Origin: Paenibacillus sp. N3.4
GTDB lineage: Bacteria > Bacillota > Bacilli > Paenibacillales > NBRC-103111
NCBI RefSeq assembly: GCF_008017805.1
Contig: NZ_VRTT01000017.1
Span: forward strand, 1 to 64,000
DNA: 64,000 nt
Direction: 5' to 3'
Of this stretch, positions 1 to 9,411 are shown piece by piece. Position 1 is the first letter of the stretch, and every line of letters starts with the position of its first letter. The notes beneath the pieces were generated by a model, which saw only the letters and a program-made list of their open reading frames with translations, was not told the DNA's origin and ran no database searches. Position numbers and translations under genes: made by a program.

Positions 1-85
1 TTATCACAACTTGTTTTCAGGCATTTGCAGCGTTATTTAGATGATTTTTTTTTCCGATTTAACAGATCTAAATTCAAAGATGTAT

Positions 86-99
86 TGCAATCGCTTACA
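86..99 (+). promoter_or_regulatory. Probable CcpA cre operator
   Basis: TGCAATCGCTTACA matches the Bacillus cre consensus TGWAANCGNTNWCA at 13 of 14 positions; only the third base differs. It lies about 90 bases upstream of the secreted multidomain protein at 192, so carbon catabolite control of that gene is likely. I could not define a convincing -35/-10 pair next to it. Confidence 0.5.
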
Positions 100-191
100 T
101 CAATCCTGTCTTTTAACTACAACTATAACTTATCCTGAGCTAACCAGAAACTGTACAGGACACATTAAAAAAATTTAGGAGGTAATTAAGT

Positions 192-3100
192 ATGAAAAAA
201 AGATCTAAGTTTCTTTTACACCTATTGATTGTAACACTTGTATTTTCAATGATTTTTAGCGTAGGACCCAAAAGCTTGGTACAAGCTGCCGCTGTAACAT
301 CACCTTTAACCATGGTATCGGGTAATCTCCAAGTCGGAGTAGCTTTCACAAATTCTGGACTTAATCTTACAAAAATCTATGATTCATCAAAAGCACAAGA
401 CTTATTGTCTACAGCAGTTGATGAACCACTTTTCACAATAAGATTGAACGGTGCTTCAATAAATTCTAAAGAGGGTTGGACTAGTGTTACGGAAGATTTG
501 ACCGGCAACGTATATACCTTTGTATTCTCTGGCAACTCAAATGCATCAGGTATTACTGTTACCGTAAAAGCAGATAAAAGCACGGCTGATGCTATCAAAT
601 GGAGTATTGCCATAAATAATACTTCCACAAAAAAATATGTTCATACCATAGAGTTTCCTAACATTCCGGTTCGCGACTTAGGAACAGGACGACAAGCTTT
701 TTATCCCTATGCATCAGGAACTGTAAATGACCTTTGGAGCTCAGGTAGCGGCTATTCATTCCCTTATCCAAGCACCGTTAGTACAATGCCCTATGTTGCT
801 GCATACAACGGACAAACTGGACTTTATCTGGGGTGGCATGCCAACGAAGCTCAGATCATATATCCTAATATATGGGGAGACTCAGCAAATTCAGTTGTTA
901 AAATGGGTATGGAGATTTTGGCACCTGATGATACGAAAGTAGGAAACGACTTTAGTACCACCGCGAGTGCACTAATGCAATTAACCCCTAGCTGGTATGA
1001 TGCTGCGATGATTTACAGAAATTGGGCGAAAGGCAATGCTAGTTGGTGGCCTACAATAGATAATAATGGGCGTACAGATACTCCAGATTGGCTTAAAAAA
1101 TTGAATGTTTGGACCAAAACAGAGAACAGCAACGGTGAAACACCATCGGATACCACAACTCTTGCAGAGGCTTTTCAACAATACATGGGTATGCCTGTTG
1201 GGAATCATTGGTACAGATGGCATGAAATCTTGATGGATGGGCATTTTCCAGAATATTTCCCTGCAAAAGATGGGTTTGCTGAAAATGTTGTAGCACAGCA
1301 AAATAATAATATTTATGTTGTGCCATACACCAACGGGCGTTTATGGTCATCTACCATACCTTCCTTTGATTCAGAGGGAGCAAGAGCTGCGGCAGCTAAA
1401 GATCCATCTGGGGCTCTTTATACTGAAAATGATGATCAACCTAATGAATATTTAGCAACCGTGGATCCAAGCCAAACTATGTGGCAGAATAAGGTGAAAT
1501 ATTTCACTAATGAGTTGTTGAATTCATATCATGTTAATGGCGTTTATCAGGACATGGTAGGTTATTCTGCGCCCGCTCCTTGCTATGATGCATCTCATGG
1601 ACATACTTTGGGTGGCGGCGATTATTGGCAGAAGGGTTATGAAACAATGTACAATACGAATATCAGAAGTAATAAACCGGCAGGGACTATACTTGTTACT
1701 GAAGGGCCTGCTGATTCTTCTGCAAAAATGTTTGATGCAATGTTGGCATATATAAATTCTGATACGGGAATGGATGGTGTACCTGCTTTACATGCGGTCT
1801 TGGCAGATGCAACTCAGCTTATGGGACGTTATTATGACAATAATGAATCTGACCTGCAATGGAGGCAAAAAAATGGCAGAGCCTTTGTATGGGGCGAACA
1901 GCTTGGATGGTCCGATGCAGATATAATAAATTATCCAAGTAAGGCAAGCTATCTTAGAAATACTGCAAAGGTCAGAGCCCAGATAAACCGTTCTATATAT
2001 GCTGGGCAAATGGGTAGACCCTTGGTATTGAGCGGAAATTCTACTGTAACAGGCCCTGATATTACTACTAATGTAGTAGAAAATGGTGTTTGGATGCTTC
2101 CGCAGGATAATAAGGTAGTTGTTTTATTAACAAACGTATCTAATGCCTCTAAAACAGTAATGGTTAATATGGCTTTATCACAATATGGCATGAACAGCAC
2201 TAGCTTAAATGTTGATGAACTTGGACCAACTGGGAAAATAGGTTCTTTTACTAGTTCCACAAATTCACTAACAAATAAGAGTGTTACTTTAGCTGCAGGT
2301 GAAGTAAAGGCTTGGGTAATAACTCCAGGCTTGCCAGCACAAACAGGTAAAATCCTAATCTTGGCACCGCATCCGGATGATGAAGCATTAATGGCATCTG
2401 GAATAATGGAAAAGGGAATTACCGATGGAAAAACTGTAAAGGTAGGCATTGCAACAAATGGTGATTATGCTGCTTCACTTGGTGATATGACAGTTGGTCA
2501 AACACGAATTCGTGAGTCTGTTGCCGCAGTTACTTATTTAGGAGTACCACAAAGCAATATTACGGTGCTGGGATATGGAGATGATCAATTGTGGTCATTA
2601 TACAATGCAACAAATGCTGATGCAGTAATAACATCACATGAAGGAACAGTCACATATGGGACTCCTGAAAATCTTGATTATCATTATCAAAAATTCGGAA
2701 CCCATGCAAGCTATACACGAAATAATTTTAAAAATGATTTGATAACCATGATTAATGATTACCGCCCGGATGATATATATATAACCTCTATGTATGACAG
2801 TCATCCAGACCACAATACCCTGAATTATTTCACTTTGGAGGCAATAAGACAACTTAAGCAGAATGATCCTTCTTATGCACCAAAGATGCATGAGGCAATA
2901 ATTCATTCATATGATGGTGAAGCTGTATGGCCTTCACACGAGCCAATAACGTCAAATGCGCCGATGGTCCCATTTTCTAAACCAACTACATTGGACTCAA
3001 CTTCACAGCTTGATTGGACAGCTCGTGAATCTGTAAGTGTTCCTACAGATATGATGGTTGTTCCAAGAAATGCCGGTAACAAAAAATATAATACTATTTC

Positions 3101-4280
3101 GAAGTATGCAACACAGTTGGGTGATGCTGACTATATGTATGGGTTTATAAAAAGTGATGAAGTGTTCTGGCTAAAGGATTTCTCAAATATTGCACCTTTG
3201 GCAACGGTAACAGTCTCATCCCAAAATACAGCAGCTGGGCAATTGGGAGTAAAAGCTATTGATGGTATATTAGATGGGAATCCAAGGCTTCCTGATAAAG
3301 AGTGGGCTACAGTAAGCCAGACAACTGGTGCATGGATCAATTTAGCTTGGAGTGGAAGCCAAAAGATTACAAGTGTTAAGCTTTATGATCGACCAAATAG
3401 TAATGAAAATATTACAGGGGCGACATTAACATTTAGTGATGGCAGTTCAATTACTACTGGGGCTCTTCCAAACAATGGTTACTCCAAGACTATAACCTTC
3501 GCAGAAAAAACTGTAACCTGGGTTAAACTTACAGTAAATACGGCAACAGGAATAAATATCGGGTTAAGTGAATTTGAGGTTTATGGCCATGATGGTGGCA
3601 CACCGACCAACTCCATCATAACTCCAATGACAGCAACATTTGATAAAAAAGTTGCCAAGCAGGCTGATATTGGTGTTTCAATGACACTCAACAACAATAG
3701 CTTTAGTGGAATCAAGAATGGATCTACTTCTTTAATACAGGGGACTGATTACACAGTCATAGGAACAAATGTAACGATACTAAAGAAATATCTTGCGAAT
3801 CAGGCAGTGGGAACAACAAACCTTACATTTGACTTTAGTGCAGGTGTAGACCCAGTGTTGGCTGTAACTGTAGTTGATACTACTTCTGCTACAATGTATT
3901 ACACAATCAAAGATAGGTGGAAGGGCAATTACTTGAATGACAATGGTAGTGGTAAGGTTAATTATGGTGCGACAGCAAGTACCGATTACTACAAGTGGTC
4001 ATTGGAGACAAGTGGAGGATATACACAGCTTAAAAACAAGGCAACTGGTAAGTATATGGCAATAGAAAATCAATTGGGCTATGTCGAGAGTACAACTGTT
4101 CAACCAGGTTGGTGGAGCAAGGATTGGACTCTTGTAGATGACGAAAATGGATATAAGAAAATCACATGCAGATTTCAAGGTGTCAGTATAAATGTTGAAA
4201 ATCAAACTGGCTCTGCGGAATATGCAGTAGTTGAACCAGGCATGTGGAGTGCCGAATTCGTAATTAGTGCAGCAAATTGA
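192..4280 (+). CDS. Secreted multidomain protein: DUF6259-like TIM barrel, PIG-L deacetylase, discoidin-like, X2 and beta-trefoil-like modules
   Basis: 1362 residues with a strong AGGAGG site before the ATG and a signal peptide (Lys/Arg N-terminus, hydrophobic core, cleavage near VQAAA). Residues about 35-690 resemble DUF6259 glycosidase-like proteins. Residues about 718-980 form a PIG-L/LmbE zinc deacetylase domain, with APHPDDE near 723 and SHPDH near 871 as the expected metal ligands. Residues about 999-1133 look like a discoidin (F5/8 type C) fold, about 1136-1232 like the X2 Ig-like module of cellulosomal proteins (IITPMTATFDK start), and the last 130 residues like a beta-trefoil carbohydrate-binding domain. 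Likely role (inference): extracellular glycan hydrolysis plus removal of N-acetyl groups, consistent with the amino-sugar and sulfatase genes further on. It stands alone, with a cre-like site upstream. Domain boundaries are estimates and the glycosidase assignment is the least certain part. Confidence 0.8.
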   Translation: MKKRSKFLLHLLIVTLVFSMIFSVGPKSLVQAAAVTSPLTMVSGNLQVGVAFTNSGLNLTKIYDSSKAQDLLSTAVDEPLFTIRLNGASINSKEGWTSVTEDLTGNVYTFVFSGNSNASGITVTVKADKSTADAIKWSIAINNTSTKKYVHTIEFPNIPVRDLGTGRQAFYPYASGTVNDLWSSGSGYSFPYPSTVSTMPYVAAYNGQTGLYLGWHANEAQIIYPNIWGDSANSVVKMGMEILAPDDTKVGNDFSTTASALMQLTPSWYDAAMIYRNWAKGNASWWPTIDNNGRTDTPDWLKKLNVWTKTENSNGETPSDTTTLAEAFQQYMGMPVGNHWYRWHEILMDGHFPEYFPAKDGFAENVVAQQNNNIYVVPYTNGRLWSSTIPSFDSEGARAAAAKDPSGALYTENDDQPNEYLATVDPSQTMWQNKVKYFTNELLNSYHVNGVYQDMVGYSAPAPCYDASHGHTLGGGDYWQKGYETMYNTNIRSNKPAGTILVTEGPADSSAKMFDAMLAYINSDTGMDGVPALHAVLADATQLMGRYYDNNESDLQWRQKNGRAFVWGEQLGWSDADIINYPSKASYLRNTAKVRAQINRSIYAGQMGRPLVLSGNSTVTGPDITTNVVENGVWMLPQDNKVVVLLTNVSNASKTVMVNMALSQYGMNSTSLNVDELGPTGKIGSFTSSTNSLTNKSVTLAAGEVKAWVITPGLPAQTGKILILAPHPDDEALMASGIMEKGITDGKTVKVGIATNGDYAASLGDMTVGQTRIRESVAAVTYLGVPQSNITVLGYGDDQLWSLYNATNADAVITSHEGTVTYGTPENLDYHYQKFGTHASYTRNNFKNDLITMINDYRPDDIYITSMYDSHPDHNTLNYFTLEAIRQLKQNDPSYAPKMHEAIIHSYDGEAVWPSHEPITSNAPMVPFSKPTTLDSTSQLDWTARESVSVPTDMMVVPRNAGNKKYNTISKYATQLGDADYMYGFIKSDEVFWLKDFSNIAPLATVTVSSQNTAAGQLGVKAIDGILDGNPRLPDKEWATVSQTTGAWINLAWSGSQKITSVKLYDRPNSNENITGATLTFSDGSSITTGALPNNGYSKTITFAEKTVTWVKLTVNTATGINIGLSEFEVYGHDGGTPTNSIITPMTATFDKKVAKQADIGVSMTLNNNSFSGIKNGSTSLIQGTDYTVIGTNVTILKKYLANQAVGTTNLTFDFSAGVDPVLAVTVVDTTSATMYYTIKDRWKGNYLNDNGSGKVNYGATASTDYYKWSLETSGGYTQLKNKATGKYMAIENQLGYVESTTVQPGWWSKDWTLVDDENGYKKITCRFQGVSINVENQTGSAEYAVVEPGMWSAEFVISAAN

Positions 4281-4513
4281 CAAGGGAAATATGGCTCAAA
4301 CCTAAAACCAGTGCTTGAAAAATTGAAAAAGGTTGAAAATGGTTAAATACGTTAATCTTCCATTGTTGTAAGTTCCCTCAAACAACAAAAGGAATGAATG
4401 CAGAACCAGTACATCAATGATATGCCTGAAACACCAGAGCTACAAATTAATTAGTTCATCATCGACTCCTTCATCATACAAGTCCCTCTACGCGCACTAA
4501 CCAGATAAAAACA

Positions 4514-4550
4514 GGCTCTTTAGATCAGTTGATCTTAAGAGCCCTTTTCT
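4514..4550 (+). terminator. Rho-independent terminator
   Basis: A nearly perfect 14-base stem (GGCTCTTTAGATCA with TGATCTTAAGAGCC) is followed by CTTTTCTT. It lies 230 bases after the stop of the large secreted protein; the bases between hold no gene that I can recognise. Confidence 0.75.
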
Positions 4551-4856
4551 TGTTGTACCTCGCTTTACACGTGCTTGACGCACCAAGCCAATGAAACTTC
4601 AGTTCATTTTGCTTCACCTTGCTTTTGAAGTGTCGTAGCGAGTAAAAGTTTGGTGAACCTGATGTGTCAAGGATAACTCGACAGGAAAAAGTAGAGTTAC
4701 TCAGCAGATCCTGTAATTTCATCGAGATGAACTTTTCCGGTTCCAGGAGTGCTATTTTTCCTGTAGATTTCAATTCGATAGGTGTAAGCATCCGGTCGGT
4801 AGATATCAATTTCATACAAAATAGGTCGATCAAATGATTAACCACTTGGAAAATAA
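4551..4856. other. Intergenic stretch without a recognisable gene
   Basis: About 300 bases between a terminator and the end of an ISL3-type remnant. The minus strand can be read as an open frame over most of it, but it has no credible ribosome binding site and resembles no family I know. One minus-strand frame gives a short protein-like patch (YEIDIYRPDAYTYRIEIYRK) that ends at a stop, possibly a fragment of a lost gene. Confidence 0.3.
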
Positions 4857-5562
4857 GGGCTCTTCGCTCTACTGGATGGGTAATACAACCTAAAATAGGA
4901 TCATAGTTACCCCAGAAATTAAGAGTTTCTTAAAAATTCGTATAAAAGGGGAAGGGTTAAAGACGAAGTTAGGACCTGCGTGCTGAGAGCGCTAGAATCC
5001 GGAGTTTGTTAGTGGTCATGTAGACCATGGCAATTAAATTTTGAACGTTTCTGTAACCGCGAGCTTTTCGTTTGGCTGCTTGAACGAGTCCATTAATGCC
5101 TTCGAGCAAACCGTTCGTCATCCGGCTGTGGAACCACCGTAAAATGCCCTCTTCATGCTGTTTAATCGTCTTGGCCAAACAGACCATGGGCGCAAGCTTT
5201 GAGCGGGTCGCCCAGCCGATCCATTCCCGCAGATAAACATCCGCTAAAATATGCGGAAGCGTCCAGAGATCCAGCAGAGCCAGTGTAAGACGGTACGCCC
5301 GACCTGTCTGTAGGTTGCTGTCCTTCAGACGCAGCAAGGTTTCCTTTTGCTCGGCTTTGAGATTGGTTTCGTTCTTTAACCAGATATATTTTGTACGCTT
5401 CAGTTCAGGTTCTTGCTTTTGTTCGTGGATTCGCACTTCATCCACGGCTTCGCCAACCAGCTTCATTACATAGAATTTATCAAACGTAATCTCCGCGTCA
5501 GGAAAGTATTTTGGGCACCGCTAATAAAAGCAGGTGACATATCGCAGCAAACCTCTTCAATC
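4857..5562 (-). mobile_element. ISL3-family insertion sequence remnant: transposase C-terminus, frameshifted
   Basis: The minus strand encodes the C-terminal half of an ISL3-type DDE transposase. The recognisable order is [12 protein letters not shown], then YFPDAEITFDKFYVMKLV, then AVDEVR, and near the end the catalytic-Glu region TNGLLEGINGLVQAAKRKARGYRN. Full ISL3 transposases are about 400 residues; only about 195 remain. One base is missing near 5506-5514 (CCCAAAATAC), which breaks the frame between GAQ and KYFPD. The N-terminal half is absent: at about 5565 the sequence changes abruptly into sigK. The sequence GGGCTCTTCGCTCTACTGG from about 4857 resembles an ISL3-type terminal inverted repeat; the opposite end is lost. 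The element must be inactive. Confidence 0.8.
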
Positions 5563-5575
5563 TGCTTTGCAGAAA

Positions 5576-6061
5576 GGAGAAGATTTGGAGGATTTGATCT
5601 CCATCGGGACGATCGGATTGATCAAAGCGATCGAGTCGTTCTCGCCAAACAAAGGCACGAAGCTCGCGACTTTCGCGGCTCGTTGCATCGAGAACGAGAT
5701 CCTGATGCATTTGCGTTCGTTGAAGAAAACACGGAAAGATGTATCTCTGCATGATCCCATCGGAACGGACAAAGAGGGGAATGAAATTACGTTGATCGAT
5801 ATCCTCGGCAGCGAGGCGGACGACGTGGTGGATGCCGTACAGCTGAAAATAGAGAAATCAAAGATATATAAAAATTTGGAGATTTTGGATGAGCGTGAGA
5901 AGGAAGTTGTGGTTGGGCGGTTTGGACTGGAATTAGGCGGGGAAGAGCGGACGCAGCGGGAGATTGCGAAGGAGCTGGGAATTAGCCGCTCCTATGTTTC
6001 GAGGATTGAGAAGCGGGCGCTCATGAAGCTGTATCATGAGTTTTATAAGGCGAAGCGGTAA
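5576..6061 (+). pseudogene. sigK: sigK 3' fragment, copy 1 (sporulation sigma factor K, N-terminus missing)
   Basis: In-frame sequence equivalent to SigK from about residue 74 ([14 protein letters not shown]) to the C-terminus ([10 protein letters not shown]). It contains the -10 recognition helix of region 2.4 ([15 protein letters not shown]), region 3 and the region 4 helix-turn-helix ([22 protein letters not shown]). Missing are the pro-sequence and the first part of region 2. Upstream, the frame runs into antisense ISL3 transposase sequence, giving an ATG at 5534 with 14 foreign codons, so a 175-residue hybrid could be translated, but there is no convincing ribosome binding site. The reading frame is clean, with only one obvious change from the other copies (DEREKE for DDREKE). 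Two further copies lie at 11105 and 56304. About 60 bases after the stop also match copy 2. Probably not a functional sigma factor. Confidence 0.85.
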
Positions 6062-6571
6062 GGAAATTGAATCGCAGACTTCATTTATTTGGTATCAGAT
6101 AATGTTGGAAGGTATACCAATAACAATATGTTTTAGTTAAGTTAACCGAAATGTTTTTTTACTTTTAATGATGGGATAAAGCCAATGAACCAGCTTATTT
6201 GCACAGGCTACTAGTGTGACCTTGTGCGGCTTTCCTTCGACTCTTTTACGGTCGTAAACTCTTTGGATACGGAATCCTTGTCCCAACCAGCCTCAAAAAT
6301 GGTAATGAAAAGTTGGGGTGAACATTGTGAAACATATTCTAGGCAAGCATCCAATGAAACGTCTGCTTGAATCGTATGAAATAGGAGCTCCAGCAGTCTT
6401 CTTGGCCTCAGAAGGAGCAAACGCGATTGCAGGTACATCGTTGAATGTATCAGGTGGTGTGTTAGCATAATAACCGTATACTGAACGCAGAGAAGAAGGG
6501 GGATAATTCCCCCTCCTAATGATTTGTTTCCATGTTGTAAGTTTTAAGTTTACCAGTTTTAGTATTGCATT
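6062..6571. other. Non-coding stretch holding a degraded repeat
   Basis: About 500 bases without an intact gene between the sigK fragment and the uidA remnant. Most of it is AT-rich. It contains one copy of the 65-base repeat described at 6264-6328. The minus-strand frame through it can be read for 85 codons, but only the part around the repeat looks protein-like. Confidence 0.5.
6264..6328 (-). repeat. 65-base dispersed coding relic, copy A
   Basis: 54 of 65 bases match 20190-20254. On the minus strand both copies can be read as a short protein patch: here CSPQLFITIFEAGWDKDSVS, there CSPLLVNTMFKVGWDKDPVS. Conservation of the protein reading (GWDKD, CSP-L) with differing bases suggests the end of the same gene family, degraded twice. 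I do not recognise the family; a transposase tail is possible. Confidence 0.5.
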
Positions 6572-7510
6572 TTATTTATTTTTATAATTATAGTTGTTGA
6601 TATTCTGATATCTTTCCCGCAGTAAATAGGCAGCTTTCTTTGGTTTCCGATCTCTGGTGAAAACACCTTTTTTATTACCTTCAACTCTCATTATGCCTTG
6701 TTTGGTTGCGAAGTCGGCAAAGTTCCAGACATGCTCCCCGATTACAAAGTCAAGATCGTCGAACACTTGGTGGTATGTCTTCAAGAATTCACATTGGAAT
6801 TCTTCTGTCCACATAGTCGGTAAAGATGAGGTAAGGCCATGCATGGTGTCTGCCCCAAACTCCGTAAGGAATACCGGTTTTTCAGATGTTTCCCGCCATT
6901 CAAGCAATTCTTTTTTTAGTTCTATTCCGGCTATTTCTAAATCGCCGCTATTTACATACCAACCGTAATAACGATTTAAACAAATCACGTCGCTTAAGGT
7001 ATGAATCTTGCAAGCCTTTGGAGTTGCTGCCATGAAGCTGACTATGGTAAGTGGACGAGTAGGATCAAGTTCCTTGGTAAGTTCCACCAACGGTTTAAAG
7101 TATTCATAGGCGCCTTCTTCCTCGCCCGCAGGTTCGTTGGTAACAACCCACATAACTACGCATGGGTGATTCTTATCGCGGCCAATCAATTCTTTGATTG
7201 CTTCTTTATGGCTTTCTTGGGATTGGACTGTTTCCCAAGTATTTCTTTTCCGAGATGACATGAAGCCGCCAAGCGTCACATGCAATCCTACAGCAGCAAC
7301 CTCGTCCACAACCACAATACCTTCGCGATCGGCCAGGACTTTGCCGTAATGCGTTTCACTACCGAAACGAAGTACAATTCTTTTGCTGTTCCAAGATTCT
7401 GGCACTTAAAACTCTCGTTCATACCACACGTTACCAACATGTTCTTTAACTTTTAAATCCTCTGTGAGTTCATTGTAACTTGCGGGTTTTGTCAAATTGG
7501 TTATCCAGTC
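6572..7510 (-). pseudogene. uidA: Beta-glucuronidase (GH2) with internal deletion and in-frame stop
   Basis: Minus-strand sequence clearly from a UidA-type GH2 enzyme, but broken. The 5' part reads PASYNELTEDLKVKEHVGNV WYEREF, then a TAA at about 7407, then VPESWNSKRIVLRFGS-THYGKV of the sugar-binding domain. That runs directly into LADREGIVVVDEVAAVGLH of the TIM barrel, so the rest of the jelly roll and the Ig-like domain (roughly 200 residues) have been deleted in frame. The barrel itself is complete, with acid/base NEP (TNEPAGEEEGAYEYF) and the nucleophile region TEFGAD. A 277-codon open frame from 7405 remains, without the substrate-domain scaffold. Beta-glucuronidase fits the glucuronoxylan theme of the 11.7-19.4 kb block. 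A functional protein is unlikely. Confidence 0.85.
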
Positions 7511-7670
7511 CTGTTGTGCATGAGCACATAGTCCACCGTAAATTCAGCGATTAGCGCCCGCTTTATTAGGTCGACTCCGGCAAAATTCATCGTCAAAATG
7601 TTCACAGACTATTCACTTATGAAGGATAATCCATTATCGCTATAATACAAGGTAGAAAGGATGATGGAGA

Positions 7671-8159
7671 TTGCCAACGACTAAGAAAGAAGATTTTTAT
7701 TTTGGGTTGATGATGTGCTTTGGGATGGTTGTATTCATGACATTTTATAATTTATTTACACACGGCTTGATTGGCACGATATCCTTGAAAGGACTACTTA
7801 TTCAACTTATTTCGGTTTTTATTATTGCTTCCTTATTGGAATTATTTATTGTCGGTCCAGTGGCAAAGAAAATTGCTTTATCACTACCATATGATAAATC
7901 TAAGAAGGTATTTGTGATTCTATCCCTTGCATTTTTTATGGTGAGTGGAATGGTTCTCTGTATGTCTCTTTATGGATTGGGGAGTTCTTACTTTTCTAAC
8001 AGCCTGATTGGAGAATCATTACTTAAAAGTTACTTTTCTTTAGTATTAAAAAATTTTATTTTTGCTTTCCCTCTACAACTCATAATAATGGGACCGCTAG
8101 TTCGGTATTTATTTATTAAGTTCGTTAAAGATAAAAAAATTACGGAATCTATAAGCTAA
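7671..8159 (+). CDS. DUF2798-type membrane protein
   Basis: 162 residues with four hydrophobic segments arranged as two similar halves, each with a (F/M)xxxMVxxMxxYNL-like start and an LxxxxxVGPxAKK- or IMGPLVRYL-like end. This is the two-repeat layout of DUF2798 proteins, which are small inner-membrane proteins of unknown function. The start is the TTG at 7671, because an in-frame stop lies just upstream and AAAGGA sits 9 bases before it. A TATAAT box at about 7641 could be its -10. It is followed by a good terminator at 8265, so it is a single-gene unit. Confidence 0.7.
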   Translation: MPTTKKEDFYFGLMMCFGMVVFMTFYNLFTHGLIGTISLKGLLIQLISVFIIASLLELFIVGPVAKKIALSLPYDKSKKVFVILSLAFFMVSGMVLCMSLYGLGSSYFSNSLIGESLLKSYFSLVLKNFIFAFPLQLIIMGPLVRYLFIKFVKDKKITESIS

Positions 8160-8264
8160 AATATATTCGATTCAATTATGTGTTCTCTCACCATTAAATG
8201 TATCTTAAATGATAATAAAATAATTCGTCTGATTCCCAAAGGAGTTCAGACACTAGTGATTAGC

Positions 8265-8309
8265 AAAAACGCCAGCATAGCGGAAGTTTCCGTTACATGG
8301 CGTTTTTTT
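8265..8309 (+). terminator. Rho-independent terminator
   Basis: AAAAACGCCA pairs with TGGCGTTTTT, with an inner stem TAGCGGAA/TTCCGTTA and a run of seven T. It terminates the DUF2798 gene and lies inside what can be read as an open frame from 8178, which argues that this frame is not translated from its 5' end. Confidence 0.85.
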
Positions 8310-8319
8310 GAATGGAGGG

Positions 8320-9083
8320 GCATCGGTGGTGCTATTGAAGTTATTTTTTTATTAATCACTCGAGATTATGGAATAAAGGACCCTTCAACTTTAGTCCCCG
8401 CTTTGATCGTTTTTATCTTCATCTCCATAACATTCTTAGGTATGGTCTATATTGCAAAATTACTCGTTAAGGAAATCACTTCTACTCGTGAAGCTGTTGA
8501 AGCCCTGCTGAACCAGCAAGTACAGGAAAAAGAAAGGCTAATTTCCAATATGCAAGCTACGCATACATACTCGGAATCTACAAATATCCTAATATCTCAT
8601 ACAAGTGAAACTACTACGCTAACTTCTCTGGGAAAAGCACAGATCGAACAGCTGTCCAGTTCTTTAATTGAATTTAAACAATATGTAGAGACGTTTTGCT
8701 GTTGTTGCCACTGAAATCAGAAAGCTAGCTGAAATTTCCGGCAATTCAGCTTCGCAAATCTATGAACAATTAAATCAATTTAGAAAAACTTCTACGGTAA
8801 TGAAAGAAAATATGAAACAAATCTCTCAGCAGATGATGCAAAGTGATAAACATCACGACCAGACCAAAAAGGCATTTGAATCAATAAACGATGCCATTCA
8901 ACAATTAGCCCAGCTTTCTTCTCAATATGATAACGCTATGAAACAAATCATGCTTCTATTCCTCGAAAGGTTCCCTATAACCATTTTTGCAAAGCTGTCC
9001 CCGACAAAGAAACAGAAAGAAAGATCTTCCAGGTAAAAGGATACATCGATAAGAGCCTGCTTTTTCGCTTCATTGTGGTCTAA
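8320..9083 (+). pseudogene. Methyl-accepting chemotaxis protein, broken
   Basis: Remnant of a chemoreceptor. The first frame has a transmembrane segment (VPALIVFIFISITFLGMVYIA) followed by a HAMP-like/coiled-coil stretch, then runs out of frame at about 8697. The next frame reads RFAVVATEIRKLAEISGNSASQI, which is part of the signalling hairpin. The core hairpin tip (the CheA/CheW-binding E-x-Q-R-A-x-G region) is absent, so a deletion joined the linker to the second hairpin arm. A second frame change at about 8955 leads to a readable tail (IPRKVPYNHFCKAVPDKE, ending FRFIVV and TAA at 9081). No start codon with a ribosome site is visible. It cannot signal normally. Confidence 0.75.
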
Positions 9084-9218
9084 ACGATGTAGTTTACTTA
9101 TATAGGTTATAAATAAATATGTGTTACATCATTAACTTTATTTATCACACGGAAATGGTTGTTTAGTATATACTAATAAATAAATAATGCACATTATATA
9201 ACTCTAGGAGGGAACTCT
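9084..9218. promoter_or_regulatory. Leader region of the gap relic/pckA unit
   Basis: AT-rich 135 bases with several TATA-like hexamers (TATACT near 9160, TATATA near 9195) but no clear -35. A strong AGGAGGG ribosome site at 9206-9212 precedes the relic start at 9219. Because the gap gene is almost completely gone, this leader may now serve pckA. Confidence 0.35.
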
Positions 9219-9340
9219 ATGATAAAAGGTATAGGCAAGCGGTAAATTTAAAGACAGGGAAGGTACTTCCACATCTGGCCTCTCGAGTTCAGGGGATTTC
9301 CCTCCGTGTTCCTACGCAGGATGTGTCTCTTTTAGCGTAG
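9219..9340 (+). pseudogene. gap: Glyceraldehyde-3-phosphate dehydrogenase gene reduced to its two ends
   Basis: After a strong AGGAGGG, ATGATAAAAGGTATAGGC gives MIKGIG, close to the MIKVGINGFG start of Gap proteins, and stops after eight codons. The next in-frame block (9245-9340) reads TGKVLPHLASRVQGISLRVP TQDVSLLA and then TAG, which is the conserved C-terminal end of GapA/GapB. About 900 bases between the two ends are missing. pckA follows 72 bases later, so this was probably a gluconeogenic gap-pckA operon. Confidence is high for the 3' part and moderate for the 5' part. Confidence 0.7.
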
Positions 9341-9411
9341 ATTATGCTTGACTACTAATGACTCGGACTGCAAAGAGCAGCAATGTTTGGATAACACAAC
9401 GAAGGGAATTG

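Noticed and set aside
981-4283. Several minus-strand open frames antisense to the large secreted protein
   Set aside because: No ribosome sites and no family resemblance, and the plus-strand gene explains the region fully.
8178-8324. Open frame from 8178 as a genuine start of the chemoreceptor
   Set aside because: It crosses a strong terminator hairpin (8265-8309) and has no ribosome site; the recognisable receptor sequence begins after it.
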